DNA of 6,088 nucleotides, taken from contig FR892218.1 in the NCBI GenBank assembly GCA_000433115.1, forward strand, positions 24,533 through 30,620, in the 5' to 3' direction. The position numbers were made by a program, and so were the translations under genes. Of this stretch, positions 1-6,070 are shown piece by piece. Positions within the stretch are counted from its first letter, which is position 1. Each line of letters starts with the position of its first letter. The notes under the pieces are model-generated. The model saw only the letters and a list, made by a program, of their open reading frames with translations, was not told the DNA's origin and did no database searches. The DNA is from Ruminococcus sp. CAG:382. GTDB taxonomy: Bacteria > Bacillota > Clostridia > Oscillospirales > CAG-382.

Positions 1-2
1 TG

Positions 3-704
3 CCGCTTTACTGCTCCGTTCCGCTTGCGGTGTGCGCACTGATACTCCCCGCTCTCGGTATATACAGCACCGCTTCACGTTATATTGCGAATATAAGCGC
101 TCCCGCGATGAATGCCGAAGCTCTTCCCGCTCTTGAATTCTTTTCGGGCAAAAACCTGCTCGGCTCCGCGATTTCGATTTCAATCGGAGCGATCGTATAT
201 ATCTTCGTCGTCCGCACCTTCATGATAAAGGACGGGGTTTACCGTGACTTTTCAAATCCCGATGCGGATATCGACGAAAAGCTGTATAAGCCGCTAGTAT
301 TCCGTATTCTGCCGGCGATATTCGGCAGTATATCGGCGTTCGTATGCGAGCTTCCTTCATATATTGCAAAAGCAGCAATGCGTACCGCCTCGTTCATAGC
401 ACACGCAGTATCCGATCTGCCGGATGCACTCATACTGCTTTCGCGCAGGACTGCGCTCCGCGAGGTCGCGGCAAAGCAACCCGATTTCCGTCATGCACGT
501 CTGCCCTCAAAGATCGGCTACGTAATCCAGAAGGCGAGCGATGCAATCGGTATAAGAAGCAGAAATCTTGACCTGCGGTTTGCCGCAGCAGTCGAAGCCG
601 CACGTGTGACGATGTGCAGGATAACAAGAAATCTGTCGTTTGCAATGATTGTCGCCTGCATCGGGCTGTGTGCAGCACTGATTTTTTTGATTTTCATAAA
701 TTAG
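3..704 (+). CDS. C-terminal fragment of a complex I subunit 5 / Mrp-type proton-conducting membrane protein (partial, left edge)
   Basis: The frame is open from the left edge to the TAG at 702-704, giving 233 residues. The GTG at 30 is probably internal, because the frame continues upstream without a stop. Hydrophobic, probably membrane-spanning segments lie at about 20-130 nt (VCALILPALGIY), at about 160-225 nt (the segment beginning LLGSAIS) and at the very C-terminus (MIVACIGLCAALIFLIFI). Between them is a charged region with the patterns YKPLVFRILPAIFG and LPDALILLSRRTALRE. From memory, these resemble the C-terminal tail of clostridial complex I subunit 5-like proteins (NuoL/HyfB/MrpA relatives), which translocate protons or sodium in the membrane arm of a respiratory or hydrogenase-type complex. 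The conserved antiporter core lies outside the window, so neither the complex nor the ion can be named. No clear terminator follows; the gene ends just before the next promoter. An unrelated polytopic membrane protein cannot be excluded. Confidence 0.55.
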   Translation, partial: PLYCSVPLAVCALILPALGIYSTASRYIANISAPAMNAEALPALEFFSGKNLLGSAISISIGAIVYIFVVRTFMIKDGVYRDFSNPDADIDEKLYKPLVFRILPAIFGSISAFVCELPSYIAKAAMRTASFIAHAVSDLPDALILLSRRTALREVAAKQPDFRHARLPSKIGYVIQKASDAIGIRSRNLDLRFAAAVEAARVTMCRITRNLSFAMIVACIGLCAALIFLIFIN

Positions 705-707
705 CTA

Positions 708-736
708 TTGAAAAACGCAGAATTATCTGCTAAAAT
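708..736 (+). promoter_or_regulatory. Predicted sigma-A promoter of the oxidoreductase-isomerase unit
   Basis: TTGAAA (708-713) and TAAAAT (731-736) are separated by 17 bases. Each differs from the consensus -35 or -10 hexamer by one base. Transcription would start near 743, leaving an untranslated leader of about 65 nt before the ATG at 808. The promoter begins immediately after the stop codon of the upstream membrane-protein gene, which supports a new transcription unit. Confidence 0.6.
717..730. promoter_or_regulatory. Palindrome in the promoter spacer, possible operator
   Basis: GCAGA (717-721) and TCTGC (726-730) form a perfect inverted repeat around ATTA. It fills the right part of the spacer and abuts the -10 hexamer. 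No T-run follows, so it is not a terminator. Its position would let a dimeric repressor block RNA polymerase, but no regulator gene is visible in the window and a 5-base arm could occur by chance. Confidence 0.3.
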
Positions 737-793
737 GGACATAACAGGTGAAGAAGTTCGCCTGTCACAAACATGCAATCAAACATTGTAAAA

Positions 794-800
794 TAAGGAG
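794..800 (+). promoter_or_regulatory. Ribosome binding site that fixes the oxidoreductase start
   Basis: TAAGGAG ends seven bases before the ATG at 808. It selects this codon over the in-frame GTG at 748, which would add 20 non-conserved-looking residues ahead of the Rossmann fold. Confidence 0.8.
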
Positions 801-807
801 CATCAGC

Positions 808-1893
808 ATGGACAGAATCGTAAAAATCGGTATAATCGGATGCGGCGGTATTGCAAACGGCAAGCACCTTCCCGCTCTCAAGAAACTCCCCAACGTTCAG
901 ATGGTAGCGTTCTGCGACATTATCAAAGAAAAAGCAGAGCAGGCTGCCAAAGTATACGGTACACCTGACGCGAAGGTCTTCACCGATTACCATGACATTC
1001 TCAAAATGGACGATATCGAAGTCGTTCACGTTCTCACTCCCAACCGCAGCCACAGCTTCATAACTGTTGACGCACTCGAAGCGGGTAAGCACGTAATGTG
1101 CGAAAAGCCCATGGCAATCAACGCAGAAGAAGCGAAGAAGATGGTTGATGCCGCAAAGCGTACCGGCAAAAAGCTCACCATCGGTTATCAGAACAGACAG
1201 CGCCCCGATTCTCTCTATGTCAAGCGCGAATGCGATGAAGGCACTCTCGGCGATATTTATTACGCAAAAGCGATCGCTCTCAGAAGACGTGCCGTGCCCA
1301 CATGGGGCGTGTTCCTCAATGAATACGAGCAGGGCGGCGGTCCTCTCATCGATATCGGTACTCACGCACTCGACCTCACTCTCTGGTGCATGAATAACTA
1401 CGAACCCAAGTACTGCGTCGGTACAACCTATAAAAAGCTGGGTCACATCTTCCCCTCCGCAAACTGCTGGGGCGACTGGAAGCCCGAGGACTTCACCGTT
1501 GAGGATTCCGCCTTCGGCTTCATAGTCATGAAAAACGGTGCGACCGTTTCCCTTGAATCAAGCTGGGCGCTCAATATGCTCGACACACGTGAAGCCTGCA
1601 CTCTCCTTTGCGGTACAAACGCAGGCATCGACATGAACAACGGCGTACGTATCAACGGCGTGCGCGGCGGCAAGCTCTATGAGCTGTATCCCGCACTTGA
1701 CGGCAAGGGTGTTGACTTCTATGATGCATCCGGCGAAGAAGCTCCCGCTGACCGCGAAGCAAGACTTTGGATAGACGCTGTCATCAACGACAAGACCCCC
1801 GTCGTAACTCCCGAACAGGCATACTGCGTTTCCCGCATACTGAACGGCATCTATGAATCCGCAAAGACGGGCGAACCCTATTATTTTGACTAA
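808..1893 (+). CDS. Gfo/Idh/MocA-family NAD(P)-dependent sugar/cyclitol oxidoreductase
   Basis: This 361-residue protein has the usual length of the family. The start at 808 is chosen because TAAGGAG lies seven bases upstream and the Rossmann strand then begins at residue 4 (IVKIGIIGCGGIA, with the dinucleotide-binding glycines at 11, 13 and 14). An acidic residue, Asp37, ends the second strand. The family's EKP motif is at 99-101, with Lys100 the expected catalytic lysine. The second half carries GGGPLIDIGTHALDL (176-190), in which Asp182 and His186 match the conserved catalytic pair. Such enzymes are cytosolic and oxidise or reduce a hydroxyl of a sugar, sugar acid or inositol with NAD(H) or NADP(H); sequence alone does not give the substrate. 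The next gene follows after 25 bases with its own strong SD and encodes a TIM-barrel sugar isomerase, so the two probably act in sequence on one substrate. The family call is secure; the substrate is unknown. Confidence 0.9.
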   Translation: MDRIVKIGIIGCGGIANGKHLPALKKLPNVQMVAFCDIIKEKAEQAAKVYGTPDAKVFTDYHDILKMDDIEVVHVLTPNRSHSFITVDALEAGKHVMCEKPMAINAEEAKKMVDAAKRTGKKLTIGYQNRQRPDSLYVKRECDEGTLGDIYYAKAIALRRRAVPTWGVFLNEYEQGGGPLIDIGTHALDLTLWCMNNYEPKYCVGTTYKKLGHIFPSANCWGDWKPEDFTVEDSAFGFIVMKNGATVSLESSWALNMLDTREACTLLCGTNAGIDMNNGVRINGVRGGKLYELYPALDGKGVDFYDASGEEAPADREARLWIDAVINDKTPVVTPEQAYCVSRILNGIYESAKTGEPYYFD

Positions 1894-1918
1894 TATAAGA
1901 ACATAAGGAGAAACAGAA

Positions 1919-2884
1919 ATGAAAGTCGGCTCAATGAATGTGCTTTTCGGCGGCAGACCGCTCGAAGAAGCTCTCAAATTTTTTGATTCCATCGGTATTC
2001 ACGACCTTGAGATAGGCGCCGGAGGCAATCCCGGCAAGGCTCACTGCAATCCCGAGGTTCTCCTCAGTGATAAAGCCGCATACGATAAATTCGTTGAAAC
2101 CTTCAAGAAATACAACATGACCATCAACGCGCTGGCGTGCCACGGCAACCCCGTACACCCCAACAAAGAGATCGCCGCGATGTATCATAACGATTTCGAA
2201 AATGCGGTTCTTCTCGCAGAAAAGCTCGGCGTCAAGAAGCTCATCGGCTTCTCCGGCTGCCCCGGCGACTGCCCCGATTCCAAATATCCTAACTGGTCGG
2301 TCATTGCATGGCCCGAAGATTTCCTCACAATTCTCGACTATCAGTGGAACGAAGTCCTTATTCCCTACTGGAAAAAGGAAGTTGAATTCTGCAAAGCTCA
2401 CGGCATCGAAAAGATCGCATTCGAAATGCATCCCGGTTTCTGTGTATATAATCCCACCAGCCTCATGAAGCTCCGTGACGCCGTCGGCGATATCATCGGC
2501 GCAAACCTCGACCCCTCTCACCTCATCTGGCAGGGTGTCGACCCCGTTGCCGCAATCAGATATCTCGGCAAAGCAATTTACCACGTACATGCAAAGGACA
2601 CCAAGATCGACAAGGCAAATACAGCCGTCAACGGCGTGCTTGACGTCCACCCCTATGGCGATGAGCTCCACCGTTCATGGATCTTCCGCACTGTCGGATA
2701 CGGTAACGATACTCAATACTGGAAGGATTTCATCTCCAATCTCCGCATGGTCGGCTATGATGATATACTCTCCATCGAACACGAGGACAGCCTGATGGCA
2801 CCCGAAGAAGGTCTCACAAAAGCGGCAAGATTCCTTCAGGATATCGTTATCGAGCATAAACCCGGTGACATGTTCTGGGCATAA
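1919..2884 (+). CDS. Xylose-isomerase-like TIM-barrel sugar phosphate isomerase/epimerase
   Basis: This is a 321-residue protein of the AP endonuclease family 2 / IolE-IolI-like TIM-barrel group. The ATG at 1919 has AAGGAG (1905-1910) eight bases upstream. Likely divalent-metal ligands sit at strand ends: Glu169 in IAFEMHPGF, Asp198 and His201 in NLDPSHLIWQG, His224 in YHVHAKD, and Glu287 in LSIEHED. Near the C-terminus, RSWIFRTVGYG (252-262) is typical of a widespread bacterial subgroup annotated only as sugar phosphate isomerase/epimerase. Known relatives isomerise, epimerise or dehydrate keto-sugars and inosose in the cytosol. Because it follows a Gfo/Idh/MocA oxidoreductase in the same unit, it probably acts on the keto product of that enzyme. 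Similar pairs occur in inositol catabolism and in glycoside cleavage through 3-keto intermediates, but no third partner gene for either pathway is present here. An intrinsic terminator follows 33 bases after the stop codon. Confidence 0.85.
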   Translation: MKVGSMNVLFGGRPLEEALKFFDSIGIHDLEIGAGGNPGKAHCNPEVLLSDKAAYDKFVETFKKYNMTINALACHGNPVHPNKEIAAMYHNDFENAVLLAEKLGVKKLIGFSGCPGDCPDSKYPNWSVIAWPEDFLTILDYQWNEVLIPYWKKEVEFCKAHGIEKIAFEMHPGFCVYNPTSLMKLRDAVGDIIGANLDPSHLIWQGVDPVAAIRYLGKAIYHVHAKDTKIDKANTAVNGVLDVHPYGDELHRSWIFRTVGYGNDTQYWKDFISNLRMVGYDDILSIEHEDSLMAPEEGLTKAARFLQDIVIEHKPGDMFWA

Positions 2885-2917
2885 TTCCCGGCATACGCAA
2901 AAACAAAGCAATACCCG

Positions 2918-2963
2918 AAACAGCGTTTTCGTCGAAACAGCCTCGACCGAAAGCGCTGTTTTT
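2918..2963 (+). terminator. Intrinsic terminator after the oxidoreductase-isomerase unit
   Basis: AAACAGCGTTTTCG (2918-2931) pairs with CGAAAGCGCTGTTT (2948-2961). The 14-pair stem contains one G-U pair, and the 16-base loop holds an additional TCGA/TCGA match. The 3' arm runs into TTTTT (2959-2963). Orientation and position, just after the TAA at 2882-2884, fit termination of this unit and separate it from the ABC operon. Confidence 0.85.
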
Positions 2964-3079
2964 CTGTATTATTGAACGGAACATTCACGCTTCTCGGTTA
3001 TAAAGCGACAAAAAAACGGCTTGTTTCGGCTTAATTTGTGCTATTATCAACAAAAACAGCATTTTTGCAATTTTTCCTA
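2964..3079. other. AT-rich intergenic spacer, no supported feature
   Basis: This stretch between the terminator and the next promoter is rich in A and T runs. It contains a short direct repeat (CGGCTT at 3017-3022 and 3027-3032). No open frame with a ribosome binding site and no convincing promoter was seen. Confidence 0.5.
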
Positions 3080-3108
3080 TTGACAATTTCATTTTACGGT
3101 AGTATACT
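3080..3108 (+). promoter_or_regulatory. Strong sigma-A promoter of the leader-ABC transporter operon
   Basis: A perfect TTGACA (3080-3085) and TATACT (3103-3108, one change from TATAAT) are separated by exactly 17 bases. Transcription should start near 3115, about 25 bases before the leader-peptide ATG. A promoter this strong with a long leader fits an operon controlled after initiation, by attenuation. Confidence 0.88.
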
Positions 3109-3140
3109 TTATTAAACTAAATTGAAAGGAAAGCGCAACA

Positions 3141-3215
3141 ATGTTCGCAAATCGTTATTACTACTATTATTACACATGTGCGATGGAATGTTTTACGCCT
3201 GCCTTTTCAAAGTAA
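3141..3215 (+). CDS. Tyrosine-rich leader peptide (24 aa, six consecutive Tyr codons)
   Basis: The ATG at 3141 is preceded by AAAGGA (3125-3130) at a spacing of ten bases, and the frame ends at TAA (3213-3215). The peptide begins MFANR, then has six tyrosines at residues 6-11 (codons at 3156-3173, a mix of TAT and TAC), and ends TCAMECFTPAFSK. Such a homopolymeric run of one amino acid in a very short frame between a promoter and a terminator is the hallmark of an attenuation leader peptide, whose role is to sense the supply of one charged tRNA rather than to act as a product. The mixed use of both Tyr codons argues against a simple DNA repeat. It is too short to be called by most gene finders. 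A small functional peptide is the alternative, but the overlapping competing hairpins favour attenuation. Confidence 0.8.
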   Translation: MFANRYYYYYYTCAMECFTPAFSK

Positions 3216-3246
3216 AGTCAAACAAACAGGTCAGACAGTCCACCGC
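3180..3246 (+). promoter_or_regulatory. Predicted antiterminator helix
   Basis: Positions 3180-3196, within leader codons 14-19, can pair with 3230-3246: 14 of 17 positions pair, including one G-U, with single mismatches at 3183/3243, 3188/3238 and 3194/3232. The 3' strand includes the first eight bases of the terminator's left arm (3239-3246), so the two structures exclude each other. The 5' strand starts six bases after the last Tyr codon. It would be uncovered when a ribosome stalls at the start of the Tyr run and covered when it reaches the stop codon. Confidence 0.65.
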
Positions 3247-3312
3247 TTGCTTTCGCGCAATGCGGTGGATATTTTATTAAAACGGGAATATCCCGCTTTG
3301 ACTGTAACCTGT
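3226..3312 (+). promoter_or_regulatory. Possible long-range helix next to the substrate-binding gene's ribosome binding site
   Basis: ACAGGT (3226-3231) can pair with ACCTGT (3307-3312) and ACAGTC (3235-3240) with GACTGT (3300-3305), separated by a small internal loop. The helix would end one base before CAGGAGG (3313-3319). It encloses the terminator stem and a 5-pair hairpin, CGGGA/TCCCG (3283-3287 with 3291-3295). The pairing is incompatible with the antiterminator. It might reduce translation of any read-through transcript, but this is speculative. Confidence 0.35.
3239..3278 (+). terminator. Predicted attenuator (intrinsic terminator) in the ABC operon leader
   Basis: TCCACCGC (3239-3246) pairs perfectly with GCGGTGGA (3262-3269). 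The stem continues with TTGC (3247-3250) to GCAA (3257-3260) after a bulged T at 3261, around the loop TTTCGC. The GC-rich 12-pair stem is followed directly by TATTTTATT (3270-3278). The T-tract is interrupted, so it may be a leaky terminator, which suits an attenuator. It lies between promoter and first structural gene, so its only evident role is conditional termination. Confidence 0.75.
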
Positions 3313-3326
3313 CAGGAGGAAATGAA

Positions 3327-4325
3327 ATGAAAAAAACAAAAATTATCAGCTTGATGCTGGCAGCGCTACTGATGTTCTGTATGCTTGCAGCCTGCAACGA
3401 CAGCACATCGGACAGCAATGTAAAAAAGATCGGCGTAATGCAGTTTGCCGAATTCGACGCACTCCAAAAGGCGTATGACGGCTTTGTTGACGGCCTGAAG
3501 GAAGCCGGCTACGAAGACGGTAAAAACATTGAGATCACAAAGCTCTCTGCAGCCGCAGACACTGCAAACTGCCCCACGATTGCCGATACGCTTATCAATA
3601 ACGGCAGCGATCTCATCTATGCAATCGCAACTCCCAGCGTCTCCGCAATCAAGGAAAAGACAACAACCATCCCCGTTCTTTTCACCGCAGTCACCGATCC
3701 CGTCAAATCGGGCTTCGTCGCGGACGTTAATAATCCCGGCGGCAACATAAGCGGCACTTCGGACATGAACCCCGTCAAGGAACAAATCGACCTGCTCAAG
3801 GCTATTCTCCCCGACGCAAAGACCGTCGCAGTCCTTTATTGCTCCAGCGAATCCAACTCAGCCGCTCAGTATGCACTCGCGAAAGCTCAGATCGAAGCCC
3901 TCGGCATGACCTGCATCGAAAAAACGATCTCCGCAATAGACGAGGCAAAATCCGCCGTTGAATCCCTCGCCGGTGTTGCGGATGCGATTTATGTCCCCAC
4001 AGACAATACGATTTCCGACAGCATGACAAGTGTCTCCGCAGCAGCAAACGCAGTGAAGCTCCCGCTCATCGTCGGTGAAGCCGGAATGGTCGTCAACGGC
4101 GCGCTTGCAACCTACGGCATCGATTACTACAGACTCGGCAAGCAGACCGCCGAAATGGCAGTGAAGCTCCTCAAAGCCGACAAGCCGCTCGACGAGATCG
4201 CAAAAATGGCAGTCGTATATCAGACTGACTGCGTTTATGCCGTCAACACGGACACCGCTGCGGCTCTCGGCATAACGATCCCCGAAGAAATTCTTTCAAA
4301 AGCCACAATATACCCCTCAAAATAA
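3327..4325 (+). CDS. ABC importer substrate-binding lipoprotein, TrpX-like (PF04392-type); predicted tyrosine/aromatic substrate
   Basis: This 332-residue protein starts at an ATG seven bases after AGGAGG (3314-3319). A lipoprotein signal peptide is clear: positively charged MKKTK, a hydrophobic core, then lipobox LAAC at 20-23, so Cys23 should be lipidated and the mature protein anchored on the outer face of the membrane. The body has marks of the ABC_sub_bind family: IGVMQF (35-40), PVLFTAVTDPV (116-126), PGGNISGTSD (137-146), VPTDN (223-227) and the C-terminal GIDYYRLGKQTAEMA. Family members are two-lobed binding proteins usually annotated as tryptophan/tyrosine or unspecified importers. 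The permease follows after 19 bases and the ATPase after that, completing an importer. The upstream leader peptide with six Tyr codons suggests a tyrosine or tyrosine-related ligand. The binding-pocket residues cannot be read by eye, so the ligand remains an inference from regulation. Confidence 0.9.
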   Translation: MKKTKIISLMLAALLMFCMLAACNDSTSDSNVKKIGVMQFAEFDALQKAYDGFVDGLKEAGYEDGKNIEITKLSAAADTANCPTIADTLINNGSDLIYAIATPSVSAIKEKTTTIPVLFTAVTDPVKSGFVADVNNPGGNISGTSDMNPVKEQIDLLKAILPDAKTVAVLYCSSESNSAAQYALAKAQIEALGMTCIEKTISAIDEAKSAVESLAGVADAIYVPTDNTISDSMTSVSAAANAVKLPLIVGEAGMVVNGALATYGIDYYRLGKQTAEMAVKLLKADKPLDEIAKMAVVYQTDCVYAVNTDTAAALGITIPEEILSKATIYPSK

Positions 4326-4344
4326 CCGGAAGCAGGTTCAAGCG

Positions 4345-5268
4345 ATGAATTTACTGACAATACAAAGCGGCATTGCGCAAGGCATACTCTGGGCTGTTCT
4401 CACAGTGGGTGTATATCTGACCTACCGCATCCTCGATGTCGCCGACCTTACCGTTGAGGGTACATTTCCTCTCGGTGCGGCAGTTACCGTAATGCTCATC
4501 AACGCGGGTATGAATCCCTTCCTTGCCACCTTCATTGCGGTTCTCTGCGGCGCTGTCGCCGGGCTTTGCACGGGCGTACTCCACACCGTTTTCAAAATAC
4601 CCGCCATATTGTCAGGCATCCTGACGATGATAGCGCTCTACTCTGTGAATATCCGCATAATGGACGATAAGGCAACTGTCGCCATCGCGGGTAATTCTGT
4701 GAAGCATATCATATTGAAGCTGTTCCCTGCGAATATGAATCCCAACATTGCAACGATAATCGTCGGCGTGATTGTTTCCGCTGTTCTCATTGCATTGCTT
4801 TATCTGTTCTTCGGAACGGAGCTCGGCTGCGCCATACGTGCGACCGGCAGCAATATGAAAATGGCTCGGGCGCTCGGCATCAACACCGACTGGATGATAA
4901 TCCTCGGTCTCATGATCTCAAATGCGCTCATTGCGCTTTCCGGCAGCCTTATCGCACAGTTTGACTACGGCTCCGCACTCGTAAACATGGGTCAGGGTAC
5001 AATCGTCATCGGTCTTGCATCGGTTATAATCGGCGAAGTCATCTTCATACACAAAGAGCGCAGTTTCGCGTTCAAGCTCACGGCTGTTATAATCGGCGCA
5101 ATAATATACCGCACTATAATCGCCCTCGCTCTCACGATAAAGGGCTTCAAGGCGACCGACCTCAAGCTCATCACCGCGATAATTGTCGCAATCGCGCTCG
5201 CCATTCCTGTTTTCAAAACGAAGATATCCTTCATGCGCCACAAGAGCGCCAACAAACAAGGACGGTGA
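4345..5268 (+). CDS. ABC importer permease, TrpY-like (BPD_transp_2 family)
   Basis: This 307-residue integral membrane protein has about eight hydrophobic segments. The ATG at 4345 has only a weak SD (CAGG, 4333-4336) and lies 19 bases after the previous stop, so translational coupling is likely. Diagnostic stretches of this branched-chain-type permease family are YRILDVADLTVEGTFPLGAA (27-46), FKIPAILSGILTMIALYSVN (83-102), the cytoplasmic-loop-like GCAIRATGSNMKMARALGI (161-179), expected to contact the ATPase, and GLASVIIGE (223-231). The tail is basic and cytoplasmic-looking (residues from about 290). It forms the transmembrane channel for the ligand delivered by the preceding lipoprotein; as one permease gene is present, a homodimer is expected. 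Specificity cannot be read from this subunit. It is assigned to the same aromatic amino-acid importer by operon position. Confidence 0.92.
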   Translation: MNLLTIQSGIAQGILWAVLTVGVYLTYRILDVADLTVEGTFPLGAAVTVMLINAGMNPFLATFIAVLCGAVAGLCTGVLHTVFKIPAILSGILTMIALYSVNIRIMDDKATVAIAGNSVKHIILKLFPANMNPNIATIIVGVIVSAVLIALLYLFFGTELGCAIRATGSNMKMARALGINTDWMIILGLMISNALIALSGSLIAQFDYGSALVNMGQGTIVIGLASVIIGEVIFIHKERSFAFKLTAVIIGAIIYRTIIALALTIKGFKATDLKLITAIIVAIALAIPVFKTKISFMRHKSANKQGR

Positions 5269-5275
5269 CGCAAAA

Positions 5276-6070
5276 ATGCTAAAGCTCGAACATATTTTCA
5301 AAATCTTCAATGCCGGCACGGTAAACGAAAAAAAGGTTCTGATCGACCTTTCGTTGACCGTCAACAACGGCGATTTCGTAACCGTCATAGGCAGTAACGG
5401 CGCCGGTAAATCGACGCTTCAGAACGTTATTTCAGGCACGATATTCGCCGACAGCGGTCATGTCATACTTGATAACGCAGATATTACCTATAAACCCGAG
5501 ATCGAACGCGCAAAATATATCGGCAGAGTGTTCCAGGATCCTATGATGGGTACGGCACCCGATATGTGGATCGAAGAAAACCTTGCCCTCGCATACAGAC
5601 GTACAACGCGCCGCGGACTGCGCTGGGGCATCCGCGACAGCGAGCGAAAGCTATATCGCGAAGCGCTTGCAGAACTGAATCTCGGGCTCGAAAACCGTAT
5701 GCAGACCAAGGTCGGGCTTCTTTCCGGCGGTCAGCGTCAGGCAGTCACGCTTCTTATGGCAACGCTGAGAAAACCGAAGGTGCTGCTCCTTGACGAACAT
5801 ACTGCGGCGCTCGACCCGAAAACCGCTGCGAACGTGCTGTCGTTGAGCAACAAGATCGTTCATGAAAACAAACTTACCACCCTCATGGTAACGCACAATA
5901 TGCAAAACGCCATCGAATACGGCAACCGCCTCATAATGATGCACAATGGCGGCGTCATACTTGACGTTGGCGGGGAAGAAAAAAAGAAGCTGACCGTCGA
6001 AGCTCTTCTCAAGAAATTCGAACAGGTCAGCGGCACGGAGTTTGCAAACGACTCCGCACTTCTCGGATAA
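5276..6070 (+). CDS. ABC importer ATP-binding protein, TrpZ-like
   Basis: This 264-residue ATPase subunit has all motifs intact: Walker A GSNGAGKST (39-47), Q-loop Gln87 in VFQDP, signature LSGGQ (149-153), Walker B VLLLDE (169-174) with catalytic Glu174, D-loop ALD (178-180) and switch His207 in VTHN. The insert after the Q-loop (YRRTTRRGLRWGI, 107-119) is characteristic of the ATPases that accompany TrpX/TrpY-like proteins. The start at 5276 is preferred because AAGGA (5258-5262) precedes it and it opens directly into the first strand (LKLEHIFKIF). The frame is open further upstream to 5183, but that would overlap the permease by 86 bases. It lies seven bases after the permease stop and should act as a cytosolic homodimer powering the importer. 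The window ends 18 bases after its stop, so the operon's end is not seen. Confidence 0.93.
   Translation: MLKLEHIFKIFNAGTVNEKKVLIDLSLTVNNGDFVTVIGSNGAGKSTLQNVISGTIFADSGHVILDNADITYKPEIERAKYIGRVFQDPMMGTAPDMWIEENLALAYRRTTRRGLRWGIRDSERKLYREALAELNLGLENRMQTKVGLLSGGQRQAVTLLMATLRKPKVLLLDEHTAALDPKTAANVLSLSNKIVHENKLTTLMVTHNMQNAIEYGNRLIMMHNGGVILDVGGEEKKKLTVEALLKKFEQVSGTEFANDSALLG

Larger units (their letters stand above)
3115..3326 (+). promoter_or_regulatory. Transcribed leader of the ABC operon: predicted tyrosine attenuator
   Basis: The leader of about 210 nt contains, in order, a 24-codon Tyr-rich peptide (3141-3215), the 5' strand of an antiterminator helix inside that peptide's 3' half (3180-3196), the 3' strand (3230-3246), a terminator hairpin overlapping it (3239-3269) with a T-rich tail, a small hairpin (3280-3299), and AGGAGG (3314-3319) ahead of the first structural gene. 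This order matches ribosome-mediated transcription attenuation as known for amino-acid operons. With too little charged tRNA-Tyr, a ribosome stalls on the six Tyr codons, the antiterminator forms and transcription continues. With enough, the ribosome reaches the stop at 3213, masks the 5' strand, and the terminator forms. The mechanism is inferred from hand-paired sequence. Confidence 0.75.

Noticed and set aside
30..704. Complete small membrane protein starting at GTG 30
   Set aside because: The reading frame is open back to the window edge without a stop, and the hydrophobic segment already continues across this codon, so it is a truncated view of a longer gene.
735..791. 18-codon open frame in the oxidoreductase leader
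   Set aside because: It begins inside the -10 hexamer upstream of the expected transcript start, has no SD, and has no amino-acid run or following terminator.
748..807. N-terminal extension of the oxidoreductase from GTG 748
   Set aside because: No SD lies close to the GTG, the extra 20 residues do not look like part of the fold, and TAAGGAG sits correctly before ATG 808.
730..1446. Long reverse-strand open frames across the oxidoreductase and isomerase genes
   Set aside because: They are antisense shadows of well-supported coding genes, lack recognisable domains and SD sites, and reflect codon bias.
3021..3047. Second promoter TTGTTT/TATTAT upstream of the leader
   Set aside because: The spacer is only 15 bases and the -35 is poor. 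The 3080-3108 promoter is far better.
3115..3278. T-box riboswitch for tRNA-Tyr
   Set aside because: The terminator stem contains ACCGC/GCGGT, which recalls a T-box, and Tyr codons lie upstream. But the leader before the terminator is only about 125 nt, I see no conserved AGGGTGGNACCGCG block, and nothing resembles Stem I. Six in-frame Tyr codons behind an ATG with an SD fit a leader peptide better than one specifier codon.
5183..5275. Earlier start of the ATPase overlapping the permease
   Set aside because: The extra 31 residues are an off-frame reading of permease codons and precede the normal ABC ATPase N-terminus, which starts at 5276.
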